A program made the translations under genes and the position numbers. A DNA stretch of 64,000 nt from a virus. Location: the IMG/VR virus record IMGVR_UViG_3300032224_000782, positions 1 through 64,000 of that record; one strand, 5' to 3'. Shown here in pieces: positions 33,437 through 42,071 of the stretch (positions are counted from its first letter, which is position 1; each line of letters starts with the position of its first letter). The notes under the pieces were generated by a model. That model ran no database searches and was not told the origin of the DNA. It saw nothing but the letters and a program-made list of their open reading frames with translations.

Positions 33437-34649
33437 ATTGACTTAATAATCTTTGAACTTGATCAAAGTCAATTTGATTAGTATCAATGGGATATACAGG
33501 ATCGCTTGAGTTCCATTCTAAGACGATGTCTTTAAAATTCGTCACTAACTCGTCAACAATTATATTTTTAAATTTGCTGTAAAAATGATTAAAGTTAAAT
33601 TCTAATATATCTTGCATTTCTTTATACATTTCGGCAAGCTCTGTATCTTTTAATTTACATAGTTTTTCTAGTTCAGCGACCACTAATTCGATTCTACGAT
33701 CCGGATCCAATTCATCATCATAACTTTCATCGATCCACTGATCAAAAGTTTTAAAGCCGTAGCTTTTTAAATATGCCAGATTATGAACAGCACCCAATAA
33801 CATAAAAGGACGTTTGGCTGTAATAGGTTTGAATATTTTTTCTGTTAAGTGCAATTTGTCATAGTAAAACACTGTTTCGGTAACCACATGCCACAGTGCA
33901 GACTTATGCATCATTAATTCAGCATAACCAGAATCTGCGCTGGCTGTTCCTGGGGGATTGTCTTTGTCTATGGTTAGAGAATTTTCCAAAGTTCCAATTT
34001 GATCCTGTATTAGCAGTTTTGCTGGTTCAGATAATAAAGTATCAGGATCTGCTAGTTCTTGTTGCCAAGAGCCCAGTCCATTATCTTTTAATATCAAACT
34101 AACATAACCATGTTCCAATAGATTGTGCTTCATCAATTGGGACACAAAATATAATCTATAACTTCGGCTTTTAGTGACTAGGCGATTGTAGGATATAAAT
34201 ACTCTTGTAAATTGATTTTCTATTTGTGGAGTATACTGATAGTCCCTGTACCAATCTAGAGCAGCAAATCCATGGAAAAAGTAATACCAGTTTTTATAGT
34301 TGGTTTCCTTGCACCATGTATTAATATCATTAGATATTTCCCCCACTGCTACTATCCTGCTAAACGTATTTGATTTAGCGTTGTTTGTGACAGGCACATA
34401 CCCAGTTATATATTGACCCGTACATTTATTGGCTACTTTAATATCGAATGGTTCTTGATCATAGTAAAAACAGTAATGTTGATCTTTGTGCAACTCAGTA
34501 TAGTCTGGAGTATAAAGATGGTCATGCATACCAAACATTAACTGTGTCACATCAGTACTACCGAACGGATAGAAATAACAATCGTATATACTTGCAGGTT
34601 TAAGTAAATTTGCGTATAATATAAAATAAAACTTTTCTAAGGAAAACAT
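33435..34649 (-). CDS. Glycosyltransferase-like protein, paralogue 2 of 3
   Basis: 404 residues. The C-terminal half has HVVTET, LTEKIFKPITAKRPFMLLGA, YGFKTFDQWIDESYD, aligned with the genes at 12610 and 39205; the N-terminal half has YYDQEPFD. The start is uncertain: the ATG at 34649 abuts the ATG of the divergent gene (CATATG), has no Shine-Dalgarno sequence, and overlaps the divergent promoter. Internal Met codons near residues 38-41 are alternatives. Confidence 0.55.
   Translation of the reverse strand: MFSLEKFYFILYANLLKPASIYDCYFYPFGSTDVTQLMFGMHDHLYTPDYTELHKDQHYCFYYDQEPFDIKVANKCTGQYITGYVPVTNNAKSNTFSRIVAVGEISNDINTWCKETNYKNWYYFFHGFAALDWYRDYQYTPQIENQFTRVFISYNRLVTKSRSYRLYFVSQLMKHNLLEHGYVSLILKDNGLGSWQQELADPDTLLSEPAKLLIQDQIGTLENSLTIDKDNPPGTASADSGYAELMMHKSALWHVVTETVFYYDKLHLTEKIFKPITAKRPFMLLGAVHNLAYLKSYGFKTFDQWIDESYDDELDPDRRIELVVAELEKLCKLKDTELAEMYKEMQDILEFNFNHFYSKFKNIIVDELVTNFKDIVLEWNSSDPVYPIDTNQIDFDQVQRLLSQ
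34592..34620 (+). promoter_or_regulatory. Sigma70 promoter of the sugar dehydrogenase gene
   Basis: TTGCAG (34592-34597), 17-bp spacer, TATAAT (34615-34620), followed by AAGGAAAA. It lies inside the 5' part of the opposite-strand gene as drawn. Confidence 0.65.
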
Positions 34650-35891
34650 ATGAAAAAAATTGGATTTATTGGTATCGGTAAACTAGGCCTAGACTGTGCC
34701 GAAGTAATGGCAGAAAAACATGAAGTCAGAGGCTATGATATTTACCCACGCACTAGCGACACGGTAAAGGTTTGTGGTATTGAAGAATTAGTTAATGAAA
34801 GTGAATGGATTTTTATTGCTGTTCCTACACCACACGCAGAAGGTTATGATGGTAGTGTTCCTAGCAGTCACATGGAACCCAAAGACTTTGGTCACGATGC
34901 TGTTATTGATGCACTTAACAAAGTTAATCAATACGCAACTACAAGCAAGAAGGTTGTGTTGATCAGTACAGTATTACCAGGCACAACACGTCGCAAGTTT
35001 ATTACACTACTAGACCCAAAACATCAATTCTTGTACAACCCTTACTTGATTGCCATGGGATCAGTTAAATGGGACATGGCCAATCCTGAGATGGTTATCA
35101 TTGGTACTGAAGATGGTAGCTTAACAGGCGTTGCAGGCGAATTGATTGACTTGTACAAAACAATGATGCAAAACGATCCACGTTACGAAGTTGGCACATG
35201 GGACGAATGTGAAGCCATTAAAATCTTCTACAACACCTACATCAGTGCTAAAGTTGGTATTGTTAACATGATTCAAGACTTTGCAATGAAGATTGGTAAC
35301 ATTAATGTTGACGTTGTTACTAATGCATTGGCACGTAGTACTATGCGACTACAAGGACCCAAGTACATGACAGCTGGTATGGGTGATGCAGGTGCTTGCC
35401 ATCCACGTGACAACATTGCACTGCGTTGGTTAGCAGAACACTATGACATCGGCTATGATTTGTTTGACACTATCATGCATGCTAGAGAAGTACAAGCAAA
35501 AAATCTAGCATTGTTCTTAGTTGAACAAAGTCGTACACATGGTGGACTGCCTATTATCATTCATGGTAAAGCATACAAACCTGATGTTGAATACTGTATT
35601 GGTAGCTACAGTACACTGGTTGGCCACTATGTTAAAGAAGCAGGACACAAAGTCAGCTATGTTGATCCATTGGCAGACAGTCAAGACGAAGTTATTTCAG
35701 AAGTAACTACGCCAGCAATTTTCCTTTGGGCACACAATCGTAAAATTACTTACGAATATACCGGCGAACAATTAGACACAAAACCTTATTGTAATATTAT
35801 GCCAGGCAGCATTATTGTTGATCCATGGCGTAAACTACAATCTGAAAATGGTGTTGAAGTTGTTCACTATGGCAACACAAGACATCAATAA
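34650..35891 (+). CDS. UDP-glucose/GDP-mannose 6-dehydrogenase-like enzyme
   Basis: 413 residues. FIGIGKLG is the NAD-binding GxGxxG start; VPTP, ISTVLPGTTR and YNPYLIAMGS follow the family order. The catalytic Cys250 lies in GDAGACHPRDN, and HGKAYKPDVEYCIGS is the C-terminal nucleotide-sugar domain. It would make a uronic-acid nucleotide sugar from the nucleotide hexose. It leads a four-gene operon (34650-38152) of modification enzymes. Confidence 0.85.
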   Translation: MKKIGFIGIGKLGLDCAEVMAEKHEVRGYDIYPRTSDTVKVCGIEELVNESEWIFIAVPTPHAEGYDGSVPSSHMEPKDFGHDAVIDALNKVNQYATTSKKVVLISTVLPGTTRRKFITLLDPKHQFLYNPYLIAMGSVKWDMANPEMVIIGTEDGSLTGVAGELIDLYKTMMQNDPRYEVGTWDECEAIKIFYNTYISAKVGIVNMIQDFAMKIGNINVDVVTNALARSTMRLQGPKYMTAGMGDAGACHPRDNIALRWLAEHYDIGYDLFDTIMHAREVQAKNLALFLVEQSRTHGGLPIIIHGKAYKPDVEYCIGSYSTLVGHYVKEAGHKVSYVDPLADSQDEVISEVTTPAIFLWAHNRKITYEYTGEQLDTKPYCNIMPGSIIVDPWRKLQSENGVEVVHYGNTRHQ

Positions 35892-36387
35892 GTCGCACAT
35901 TGATAAGTTCTGGGACGATGAGTTTAAGCAATTAGACTACGTCCGAGAACCTTTTAATGATCCTAGATATCTTGCACTATGGGCCACGCAGGGTTACACT
36001 GGTCCTTTTACTGGTGTAATGTGTGACATGAGACGGCCTCAACCCAGTTGGAACAATAAGTTTATTGAATTTTTTGAACAGCGTGGTTGGAAGGACATCG
36101 GCACAAGTTACTATAGAATGGATACGAATGTAATTTTACCTGTACATCGAGACTTGTATGTCAAATACGTAGATTTATTTAAGCTACAAGGACAGGAATT
36201 TTGGATACGTAGAGCTATAGTATTCCTTGAGGATTGGAGTAGTGGACATTACTTTGAAATCAATGGCGAGCCTTGGCTTAATTGGCGAGCAGGCGACTTT
36301 GTTGAATGGCGTTATGATGCTCCACACATGGCTGCAAACATTGGCTTATTGCCTAGATATACCTTGCAAATAACCGGACATATATGA
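35869..36387 (+). CDS. 2OG-Fe(II)/AspH-like oxygenase
   Basis: 172 residues from ATG 35869, overlapping the dehydrogenase stop by 23 bases. LPVHRDLYVKYV supplies H-x-D, PHMAANIG the distal His, and PRYTLQITG the 2OG-binding Arg. Fits a small double-stranded beta-helix oxygenase. Substrate unknown; the setting suggests a sugar or amino-acid side chain. Confidence 0.6.
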   Translation: MATQDINKSHIDKFWDDEFKQLDYVREPFNDPRYLALWATQGYTGPFTGVMCDMRRPQPSWNNKFIEFFEQRGWKDIGTSYYRMDTNVILPVHRDLYVKYVDLFKLQGQEFWIRRAIVFLEDWSSGHYFEINGEPWLNWRAGDFVEWRYDAPHMAANIGLLPRYTLQITGHI

Positions 36388-37403
36388 AAATATCAAGTCG
36401 TAATGAATATGACAAACTAAAGACCTGTGTAGTGGGAGATGCTACTGGTGCTAGGTTTCCTGAGAGAGATGAAATCTTTTTATACAATCACGAAGTTACG
36501 AACTGGAAGGAAACTCCTCATCCACAAGGACGCTTTCCACAGCACGTAATTGATGAAGCTAATGAGGATCTTGAAGAACTTTGCGATACTCTAAGAGCAT
36601 TTGGCACAAGGGTGTTGCGTCCCAAGGACTTGGATCATAGTCACATTGTTAAAACACATGAATGGGAAACAGATGGCATGTACAACTATTGCCCCCGTGA
36701 TGTGTTGTTGGTCATAGACGACTTAGTTATAGAAGCGCCTATGACTTATCGTGCAAGGCAAATGGAGTCTAATGCGTATTGGAAAATCAAACAAGATGCA
36801 TTAGAAGATGATGTTCGTTGGATTGCTGCTCCCAGACCTAGATTGCTAACACATGAAAATTATATTGAAGATAACAATGTAGTGTTGTCGGACAAAGAGC
36901 CTATATTTGATGCGGCTAATATATTAAGACATAACAACGATATTCTATATCTTGTCAGTAACACAGGCAATAGACTGGGCGGACGTTGGTTACAAAACAT
37001 ATTAGGTAAACAATATCGAGTACATGTCTTAGATGACCTCTATGCATATGCACACATAGATAGTACAATAAGCGTGTTACGTGATGGCCTTGTGGTGTTA
37101 AACGCTAGTAGAGTCAATGCTTATAACTGCCCTACAATTTTTAACGGTTGGGAAAAGATTTGGGTTGAAGATGTTGTACCGCAAAATTTTTATCAATACC
37201 CTTATGCCAGTAAATGGATTGCAATGAACATGTTTAGTTTAGATTCAGACACTGTGATAGTGGATAAGAATCAACGTGCGTTAATCAAGCAATTAGAACA
37301 ACATTCTATGACAGTTATCCCCCAAGAACTGCGTCATAGTCGCACTTTAGGCGGTGGTTTTCATTGTGTGACATTAGATTTATTAAGAGAACACAATAAA
37401 TAA
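36384..37403 (+). CDS. Amidinotransferase (glycine/inosamine type)
   Basis: 339 residues, the length of GATM-fold enzymes. N-terminal RNEYDKLKTCVVGD, an acidic-His site in AYAHIDSTISVL, and the C-terminal catalytic Cys328 in GGGFHCVTLD. These enzymes move the amidino group of arginine to an amine. With the dehydrogenase and oxygenase this could build a guanidino-sugar or modify a virion or cell-surface component. Four-base overlap with the preceding gene. Confidence 0.82.
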   Translation: MKISSRNEYDKLKTCVVGDATGARFPERDEIFLYNHEVTNWKETPHPQGRFPQHVIDEANEDLEELCDTLRAFGTRVLRPKDLDHSHIVKTHEWETDGMYNYCPRDVLLVIDDLVIEAPMTYRARQMESNAYWKIKQDALEDDVRWIAAPRPRLLTHENYIEDNNVVLSDKEPIFDAANILRHNNDILYLVSNTGNRLGGRWLQNILGKQYRVHVLDDLYAYAHIDSTISVLRDGLVVLNASRVNAYNCPTIFNGWEKIWVEDVVPQNFYQYPYASKWIAMNMFSLDSDTVIVDKNQRALIKQLEQHSMTVIPQELRHSRTLGGGFHCVTLDLLREHNK

Positions 37404-37429
37404 ACTTACTGGTATAACAATAAGAATAT

Positions 37430-38152
37430 ATGACAGAATTTAGTAAGTACAGCGATGTAATTTTCGATGCATTTTGTTTACATAGCAAGCGTAGAGAGAT
37501 TATAGATCGCAAACACGAAATAATTGACAAAGTAGTTGAATTTTATAATGCCGCTTGTAGCAGTGTGCTATTTGTTGGCTTCAATCCTGCTATCCTTAGT
37601 TTTAAAGCCAAAGAGATTTATGTAACAGAAGTCAGTGACACGGTACTGGCATGGATTAGAGCACAAGGCGTAGATGCCAAAGAATTGAACTACACAGAGC
37701 CTAGAAAATTTGACATGGTTGTGGCATTTGATGAGTATTTGACTTTTGCTCATGATGAACAACAACAAAAAAGTCTAATAGATAATCTTTGCAAATTTAG
37801 CAGTAATCTAATTATTACCACAGTCAAAGACTATAAGAATCAAGACTTCAAAGATAGAGAATACAGTCAACCTGCAATCATCAAAGCTAATAACCAAATG
37901 ACTGCATTTACCGAAATACATGATTGGGACCAAAAAGATAAGAATCTTTGGACCACAGCACTGTACCAATTAACAGGTGCTGACGCCAAATGTTGCGGTG
38001 AATTCCTACGTCGTACACTGTATTTCAAACAGTTAGCCAAATTTACCATGGACATGGGTGCAACCAATTTCCTAATCCATAAGAATTTGATGTACAAGAG
38101 TTTAATCAAAAAGAACTACGAACACGTGATCAGTGTCAGTTTTGAACAGTAA
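37430..38152 (+). CDS. Rossmann-type methyltransferase-like phage protein
   Basis: 240 residues. SVLFVGFNPAIL resembles a SAM motif I strand-loop, KEIYVTEVSD a second strand with acidic end, and KFDMVVAFDEYLTF motif IV. The C-terminal FLRRTLYFKQLAKF and KNLMYKSLIKKNYEHV blocks are familiar from aquatic T4-like phages. The methyltransferase role is inferred. Confidence 0.6.
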   Translation: MTEFSKYSDVIFDAFCLHSKRREIIDRKHEIIDKVVEFYNAACSSVLFVGFNPAILSFKAKEIYVTEVSDTVLAWIRAQGVDAKELNYTEPRKFDMVVAFDEYLTFAHDEQQQKSLIDNLCKFSSNLIITTVKDYKNQDFKDREYSQPAIIKANNQMTAFTEIHDWDQKDKNLWTTALYQLTGADAKCCGEFLRRTLYFKQLAKFTMDMGATNFLIHKNLMYKSLIKKNYEHVISVSFEQ

Positions 38153-38156
38153 ACGG

Positions 38157-38185
38157 TTGACTAAAATATAATATGCTGTTATAAT
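38157..38185 (+). promoter_or_regulatory. Sigma70 promoter, leaderless geometry (uvsE)
   Basis: TTGACT, 17-bp spacer, TATAAT (38180-38185). ATG 38192 is at +7 from the -10 end. The ACGGTTGAC flank matches the early promoters at 42301, 42737, 61950 and 62560. Confidence 0.75.
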
Positions 38186-38191
38186 AATAGC

Positions 38192-39217
38192 ATGAACACT
38201 ATACCACGCATCGGCTTCGCTTGTAAATGGATCGACGGTCCTAGCCAAATTAATGGCGTCAAACAAACGGACACAGCCAAACAATACAATACTGGAACTA
38301 CCACCATTACTTGGCTTAACAACCAAACACGTGATGTAGCAGAGCAACGACTATGGGACCTTATGGTCAATAACATAGAAGCAACCCGCAAACTTGTAGA
38401 AAGAGTAGGTAATTTAGATGAGCATCTCCGTATGGTCCGCCTTAGTAGCGATATTCTTCCTGCCTATACTGAGCCCAATTGGCGTTATTTTTGGCAGCGT
38501 AGCGATGTACAAGCGTATGCCAGTAAATACTTTAACACTGTGGGCGAAATTGCCCGTATACGCAATGTGCGTCTCAGTATGCACCCTGGTCAGTTTTGTG
38601 TGCTTGCGAGTGATAGACCAGATGTTGTGGATCGTAGTATAGAGGAATTTGAATATCATGCAGACATGGCCTGTTATATGGGATACGGTAAAAAGTTCCA
38701 AGACTTCAAAATTAATGTGCATATTGCAGGACGAGCAGGCCCCGACGGTATCCGTGCCGCATACACCCGCCTCAGTCATGAAGCTCGCAACTGTATTACT
38801 ATTGAGAATGAAGAAGTAAGTTATGGACTCGACGACTGTCTTACAATATCTGATCTTGTGCCAATTGTGCTTGACATTCATCACCATTGGGTTAAAACGG
38901 GCGAATATATTGATCCCCGTTCAGATAGGGTTAAGCGTGTTGTTGACAGTTGGTGGGGTGTCCGTCCTACTCTACACTATTCCGTTAGTCGCGAAGATGT
39001 ACTTGTCGGCCATGACACTGTATGTCGCCCAGACATGGAGTCTTTGCTTGTAGCAGGACACAAAAAGGCCAAACTCAGAGCACACAGTAATTTCTTCTGG
39101 AACAAAGAAGTCAGTGATTGGGCTGGTGAGTTTCTTGCCACACATGACATCATGTGCGAAAGCAAAGGTAAGAACCTTGCTAGTTTTGCTTTTGCTGAAC
39201 AAGTTTACAAAAAGTAA
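38192..39217 (+). CDS. uvsE: UV damage endonuclease UvsE/UvdE
   Basis: 341 residues, TIM-barrel metal enzyme. RIGFACKW at the start, VRLSMHPGQFCVL, INVHIAGRAG, ITIENEEVSYG, IVLDIHHHW and MCESKGK supply the metal ligands. It nicks DNA 5' of UV photoproducts in a light-independent repair path. A sun-exposed, surface-water habitat is suggested. Predicted leaderless transcript; no Shine-Dalgarno sequence. Confidence 0.93.
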   Translation: MNTIPRIGFACKWIDGPSQINGVKQTDTAKQYNTGTTTITWLNNQTRDVAEQRLWDLMVNNIEATRKLVERVGNLDEHLRMVRLSSDILPAYTEPNWRYFWQRSDVQAYASKYFNTVGEIARIRNVRLSMHPGQFCVLASDRPDVVDRSIEEFEYHADMACYMGYGKKFQDFKINVHIAGRAGPDGIRAAYTRLSHEARNCITIENEEVSYGLDDCLTISDLVPIVLDIHHHWVKTGEYIDPRSDRVKRVVDSWWGVRPTLHYSVSREDVLVGHDTVCRPDMESLLVAGHKKAKLRAHSNFFWNKEVSDWAGEFLATHDIMCESKGKNLASFAFAEQVYKK

Positions 39218-40215
39218 TTTTTATATTTGTCTAGGAACTGCTGATACCAATCTGTTGACCACATGTGGATGAAATTGTGTTCAGTTATTTCCTGGCATTT
39301 AGATAAGATTGTTGCTTGATCTTGCCTACACAACCATTCTAATTGTGCTAGTGCCGCGTGGTGTCGTTCTATGTCATTTTCTATGTTGTCATAGCTTTCG
39401 TCAATTATACCACCAAAAGTTTTAAAACCTAGTTCTCTTAATTTAGCCAAGGTTTGATAGTGTCCAATCATAATGAATAAACGACGACCTAATATGGGTT
39501 TAACGGTTTTTTCAGTAAAAAATACAAAGTGATTATCGCAATTAGTCTCAGCTACTAAACTATATGCACTTTGTTGATACACTTCAATTGGCACAATGTG
39601 ACTTAGTCTAACAGGGTGACCATAATATTCAACCCACTCTACAGAAAATTTAGGAACTTGTTCCATAACTAATCCTTTGGTTTCCCATATCCAACGTTGA
39701 CTATTATTCTTGTCTATGGCCAAATAATGGTCATTGACATAGGTTGTAATGCCTTGATCCACAAGATGATTCTGGATGTATTGCCAAGCACGATCTCTGT
39801 GTGTTTTCTTTCGACCTAATAGTGCATCAAAATAATATGGTTTGGTGGTGTATGGTGAAATTGCATCTAATACATTTTTATCCGATACTTTATAAAAATG
39901 CAGTGTGGTTGCAAACCAATCTAGGTATATGTGTACGGGGCTGTGTTTTAAATGAAAATTTAAAAACCCGCAAGTAAAATAAGAAATTTTCTCACGGTCA
40001 TATCGCATCATAAACCCTACGGTAGAGTGATGCAGTTCCGACATTATGATCAGTAGGTGATCATAAGAATCGTAGAGTTTGTCTACGAGTTGTTCAAATT
40101 CAGTGTTATAGGGATAAGGGCAATGTAAACAAACAATTCGTTTGTTTGGGTTGATGTGTGTAACTAGTTTGGTGTGTCGGTCAATAATATAGGGATGTTG
40201 ATCCAAGATTTCCAT
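39205..40215 (-). CDS. Glycosyltransferase-like protein, paralogue 3 of 3
   Basis: 336 residues. SLVAETNCDNHFVFFTEKTVKPILGRR, then GFKTFGGIIDESYD; closest to the gene at 12610 in length and in the ALLGRKKTHRD / [11 protein letters not shown] segment. Converges on uvsE with a 13-base overlap. Function inferred as for its paralogues. Confidence 0.57.
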   Translation of the reverse strand: MEILDQHPYIIDRHTKLVTHINPNKRIVCLHCPYPYNTEFEQLVDKLYDSYDHLLIIMSELHHSTVGFMMRYDREKISYFTCGFLNFHLKHSPVHIYLDWFATTLHFYKVSDKNVLDAISPYTTKPYYFDALLGRKKTHRDRAWQYIQNHLVDQGITTYVNDHYLAIDKNNSQRWIWETKGLVMEQVPKFSVEWVEYYGHPVRLSHIVPIEVYQQSAYSLVAETNCDNHFVFFTEKTVKPILGRRLFIMIGHYQTLAKLRELGFKTFGGIIDESYDNIENDIERHHAALAQLEWLCRQDQATILSKCQEITEHNFIHMWSTDWYQQFLDKYKNYFL

Positions 40216-40232
40216 CCCTATATCTGCACAGA

Positions 40233-40532
40233 TTACTTAGAAGTCTTTTTAACAACTGCTTTCTTAGCTGGCGCTTTCTTAGCTGGGGCTTTCTTAGCGG
40301 CAACTTTTTTGGCTGCTGTTTTAGCTTTGGTAGCTGTTTTCTTAACTTCAGCAACTACTTCTTGCTCGGCTTTGACCACTGCTTCTTTGACTTGTTCAGC
40401 AACAGTTTCTGCTTTGGCAACAACATCAGCAACTGATGGTGCAGATGATGCGGTAGTGCTTGGTTTCTTTGAACTTTGAATTAGCAAATAACCAATTACG
40501 GCTACAAATGCTATGGCTAGAATGAATTCCAT
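40233..40532 (-). CDS. Membrane-anchored Lys/Ala-rich (histone H1-like tail) protein
   Basis: 99 residues. One N-terminal transmembrane helix (FILAIAFVAVIGYLLI), then an Ala/Val/Glu/Lys coiled region and a KKAxAKKxPAKK repeat tail like bacterial H1/AlgP proteins. AAGGAG before the ATG. The tail could bind DNA or anionic lipid at the inner membrane. The opposite frame is also open but is a low-complexity mirror. Confidence 0.7.
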   Translation of the reverse strand: MEFILAIAFVAVIGYLLIQSSKKPSTTASSAPSVADVVAKAETVAEQVKEAVVKAEQEVVAEVKKTATKAKTAAKKVAAKKAPAKKAPAKKAVVKKTSK

Positions 40533-40544
40533 TGTTTTTTCTCC

Positions 40545-40558
40545 TTGAATATATTCAA
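40545..40558. repeat. Perfect palindrome TTGAATATATTCAA
   Basis: 14-bp palindrome directly upstream of the ribosome site of the minus-strand H1-like gene. Possible operator; no known binding protein recognised. Confidence 0.45.
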
Positions 40559-40598
40559 TGTATTGTATTTAATTGTAGAGAATCCGGTGGAAAAATAT

Positions 40599-40627
40599 TT
40601 GACTTTTTGTGCAGTGCAACATATAAT
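40599..40627 (+). promoter_or_regulatory. Sigma70 promoter of the phasin-like gene
   Basis: TTGACT (40599-40604), 17-bp spacer, TATAAT (40622-40627). A late-type box follows 3 bases later, so the gene has tandem early and late promoters. Confidence 0.65.
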
Positions 40628-40628
40628 T

Positions 40629-40668
40629 GATAAATAAACAGTAGGACGTTGCACAGGGCGAGTTCTAC
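40629..40668 (+). promoter_or_regulatory. Late-type promoter GATAAATA with 5'-terminal stem-loop
   Basis: TAAATA ends at 40636. The stem GTAGGAC (40641-40647) / GTTCTAC (40662-40668) begins at the predicted +1. Very like the hsp20 leader; the leader ends with AAGGAG. Confidence 0.6.
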
Positions 40669-40695
40669 ATAAACATTTCGTCTAAGGAGAAAACT

Positions 40696-40947
40696 ATGTT
40701 TACAGCAGATACAATCATCGATTCAATTCAAATGGCTAAAAAAGAAGCCGTAAAAACTTTCATTAAAAATGAAGACATTGCCAAAAGCCTAACTGCATAC
40801 GTTGATGCAGAAGCCGCATTTGCCAAACAAACTGCCAAAGTAACCACAGAAGCAGCCGCAAGTTTTGCCAGCGAAACAACTAAAGCAGTTGAAAAAATTG
40901 CCAAGTTTGATTTTACTGATATGTTTAAAACAGCCAGCAAGAAGTAA
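40696..40947 (+). CDS. Phasin-like small helical protein
   Basis: 83 residues, amphipathic helices rich in Ala, Lys and Glu (NEDIAKSLTAYVDAEAAFAKQTAKVTTEAA in outline), resembling phasin-type polyester-granule proteins. Own promoters, stabilised leader and a strong terminator imply high expression. Could be a membrane- or granule-binding protein; assignment by composition only. Confidence 0.6.
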   Translation: MFTADTIIDSIQMAKKEAVKTFIKNEDIAKSLTAYVDAEAAFAKQTAKVTTEAAASFASETTKAVEKIAKFDFTDMFKTASKK

Positions 40948-40964
40948 TTTTTACTTCTTCCAAC

Positions 40965-40987
40965 AAAGGACCTTCGGGTCCTTTTTT
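40965..40987 (+). terminator. Rho-independent terminator, UUCG loop
   Basis: AAAGGACC / GGTCCTTT stem closed by TTCG, then TTT. Almost the same stem as at 33414. Confidence 0.9.
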
Positions 40988-40990
40988 GTT

Positions 40991-40996
40991 TAAATA
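40991..40996 (+). promoter_or_regulatory. Late-type box TAAATA, leaderless geometry
   Basis: Lies 3 bases after the terminator T-run; ATG 41002 begins 6 nt after its last base. Confidence 0.55.
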
Positions 40997-41001
40997 TTAC
41001 T

Positions 41002-41772
41002 ATGATTTCTCGACTAGCAGTTATTCTAATAGGGCAATATAGAACATGGCCTATATGTTCTAAATATTTGTTAAACTTCTTTGAAGATAAAGCCGAACAA
41101 ACAGATTATTTTTTTGTAACTTGGGATAAAACTAATACCTATTCCGATGGGGTATGGTCTGATCTGGTAGTGGATGTAACAGAAGAACAAATTACTAAAT
41201 TTTTTAATAAAGATCAAAAAGTAACTTGTATGGTTTTACCTGACATTCCAGAAGTCCATACTTACTATAGAATGGCATATCTATCTCGTGAAGCAAATAA
41301 ATTAAAAAAAGATTTTGAATCTAAAAATAATTTTGTCTATGATCAAGTAGTAGAAACAAGACCCGACATGTATCTTAGATCTTATCCACGCGGCGGATTA
41401 GAATGCAAGTGGCCTTTATGCAACGACTACGAATATAATGGCGGCGAAATACTAAATGTGAACACCAGAGATCTTTTTATGCCTGACTGCTATTTACGCA
41501 CAAACTCTGCAACACATGACATACTAAGTCAACGCATCAATGACTTTGATATAAAATATGCGTTTCAAAAAAAGATACTTAACCAAACATATAGAAGTGG
41601 CCATCATGCTATGTTGGCAAAATTTTTATTAGATAACAACATAAAAAAAATCAATCACATATATCCAGATTATATATTTGACACTGTGATAAGAAGTACA
41701 GCAATGGTTGACGTAAACTTAGATGACCTTTCCTTGGATGAAATTGTTAGTCTGAATACACGGTTTCACTAA
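41002..41772 (+). CDS. Glycosyltransferase-like protein
   Basis: 256 residues. AVILIGQYRTW at the start and YDQVVETRPDMYLR in the middle resemble GT-A proteins in which R-x-D binds the nucleotide sugar. No Shine-Dalgarno sequence; predicted leaderless from the late-type box. The sugar and acceptor are unknown. Confidence 0.55.
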   Translation: MISRLAVILIGQYRTWPICSKYLLNFFEDKAEQTDYFFVTWDKTNTYSDGVWSDLVVDVTEEQITKFFNKDQKVTCMVLPDIPEVHTYYRMAYLSREANKLKKDFESKNNFVYDQVVETRPDMYLRSYPRGGLECKWPLCNDYEYNGGEILNVNTRDLFMPDCYLRTNSATHDILSQRINDFDIKYAFQKKILNQTYRSGHHAMLAKFLLDNNIKKINHIYPDYIFDTVIRSTAMVDVNLDDLSLDEIVSLNTRFH

Positions 41773-41792
41773 AAGTAATACCTTTGTTGGAC

Positions 41793-41821
41793 TTGCGGAT
41801 AATTCTTTTATTTGCTATAAT
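41793..41821 (+). promoter_or_regulatory. Stop-hairpin-promoter module variant
   Basis: TTGCGG (41793-41798), 17-bp spacer, TATAAT (41816-41821) with extended TGC; preceded by AAAAGTAATACCTTTGTTGG, a diverged copy of the hairpin in module A. Confidence 0.65.
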
Positions 41822-41849
41822 TACGTATATAAACAAAGAAAGGTCTGTT

Positions 41850-42071
41850 ATGAATCTCAAGCTCAAAGCTCTCGCTATTTTAGTAGGTATTATGGGTGCC
41901 GGTGTAGTGGGTGGAATGTTAATGAATACCATTACTGCATTGTTAGGCCCCGAGGCCACAGTCAACGTTTTTATTGGTGGCGTGCTACTGTTCTTGTTCT
42001 ACCAAGTTTACGGTTTGATTTTGTCCAAGTTGGAAATGGACCAAAAAATCGACGAACTCACCAAAAAGTAA
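41850..42071 (+). CDS. Small two-span membrane protein
   Basis: 73 residues from ATG 41850 (AAAGG upstream). Hydrophobic segments at about 7-30 and 38-58, then a charged helix (KLEMDQKIDELTKK). Could act as an antiholin or as an inner-membrane effector; no family recognised. Confidence 0.65.
   Translation: MNLKLKALAILVGIMGAGVVGGMLMNTITALLGPEATVNVFIGGVLLFLFYQVYGLILSKLEMDQKIDELTKK

Noticed and set aside
40174-40479. Plus-strand open frame with repeated AFLAGAFLAGAFLA hydrophobic sequence
   Set aside because: It is the antisense image of the Lys/Ala repeat tail of the minus-strand H1-like gene. It has no ribosome site, and the minus-strand gene has AAGGAG and a sensible membrane anchor.
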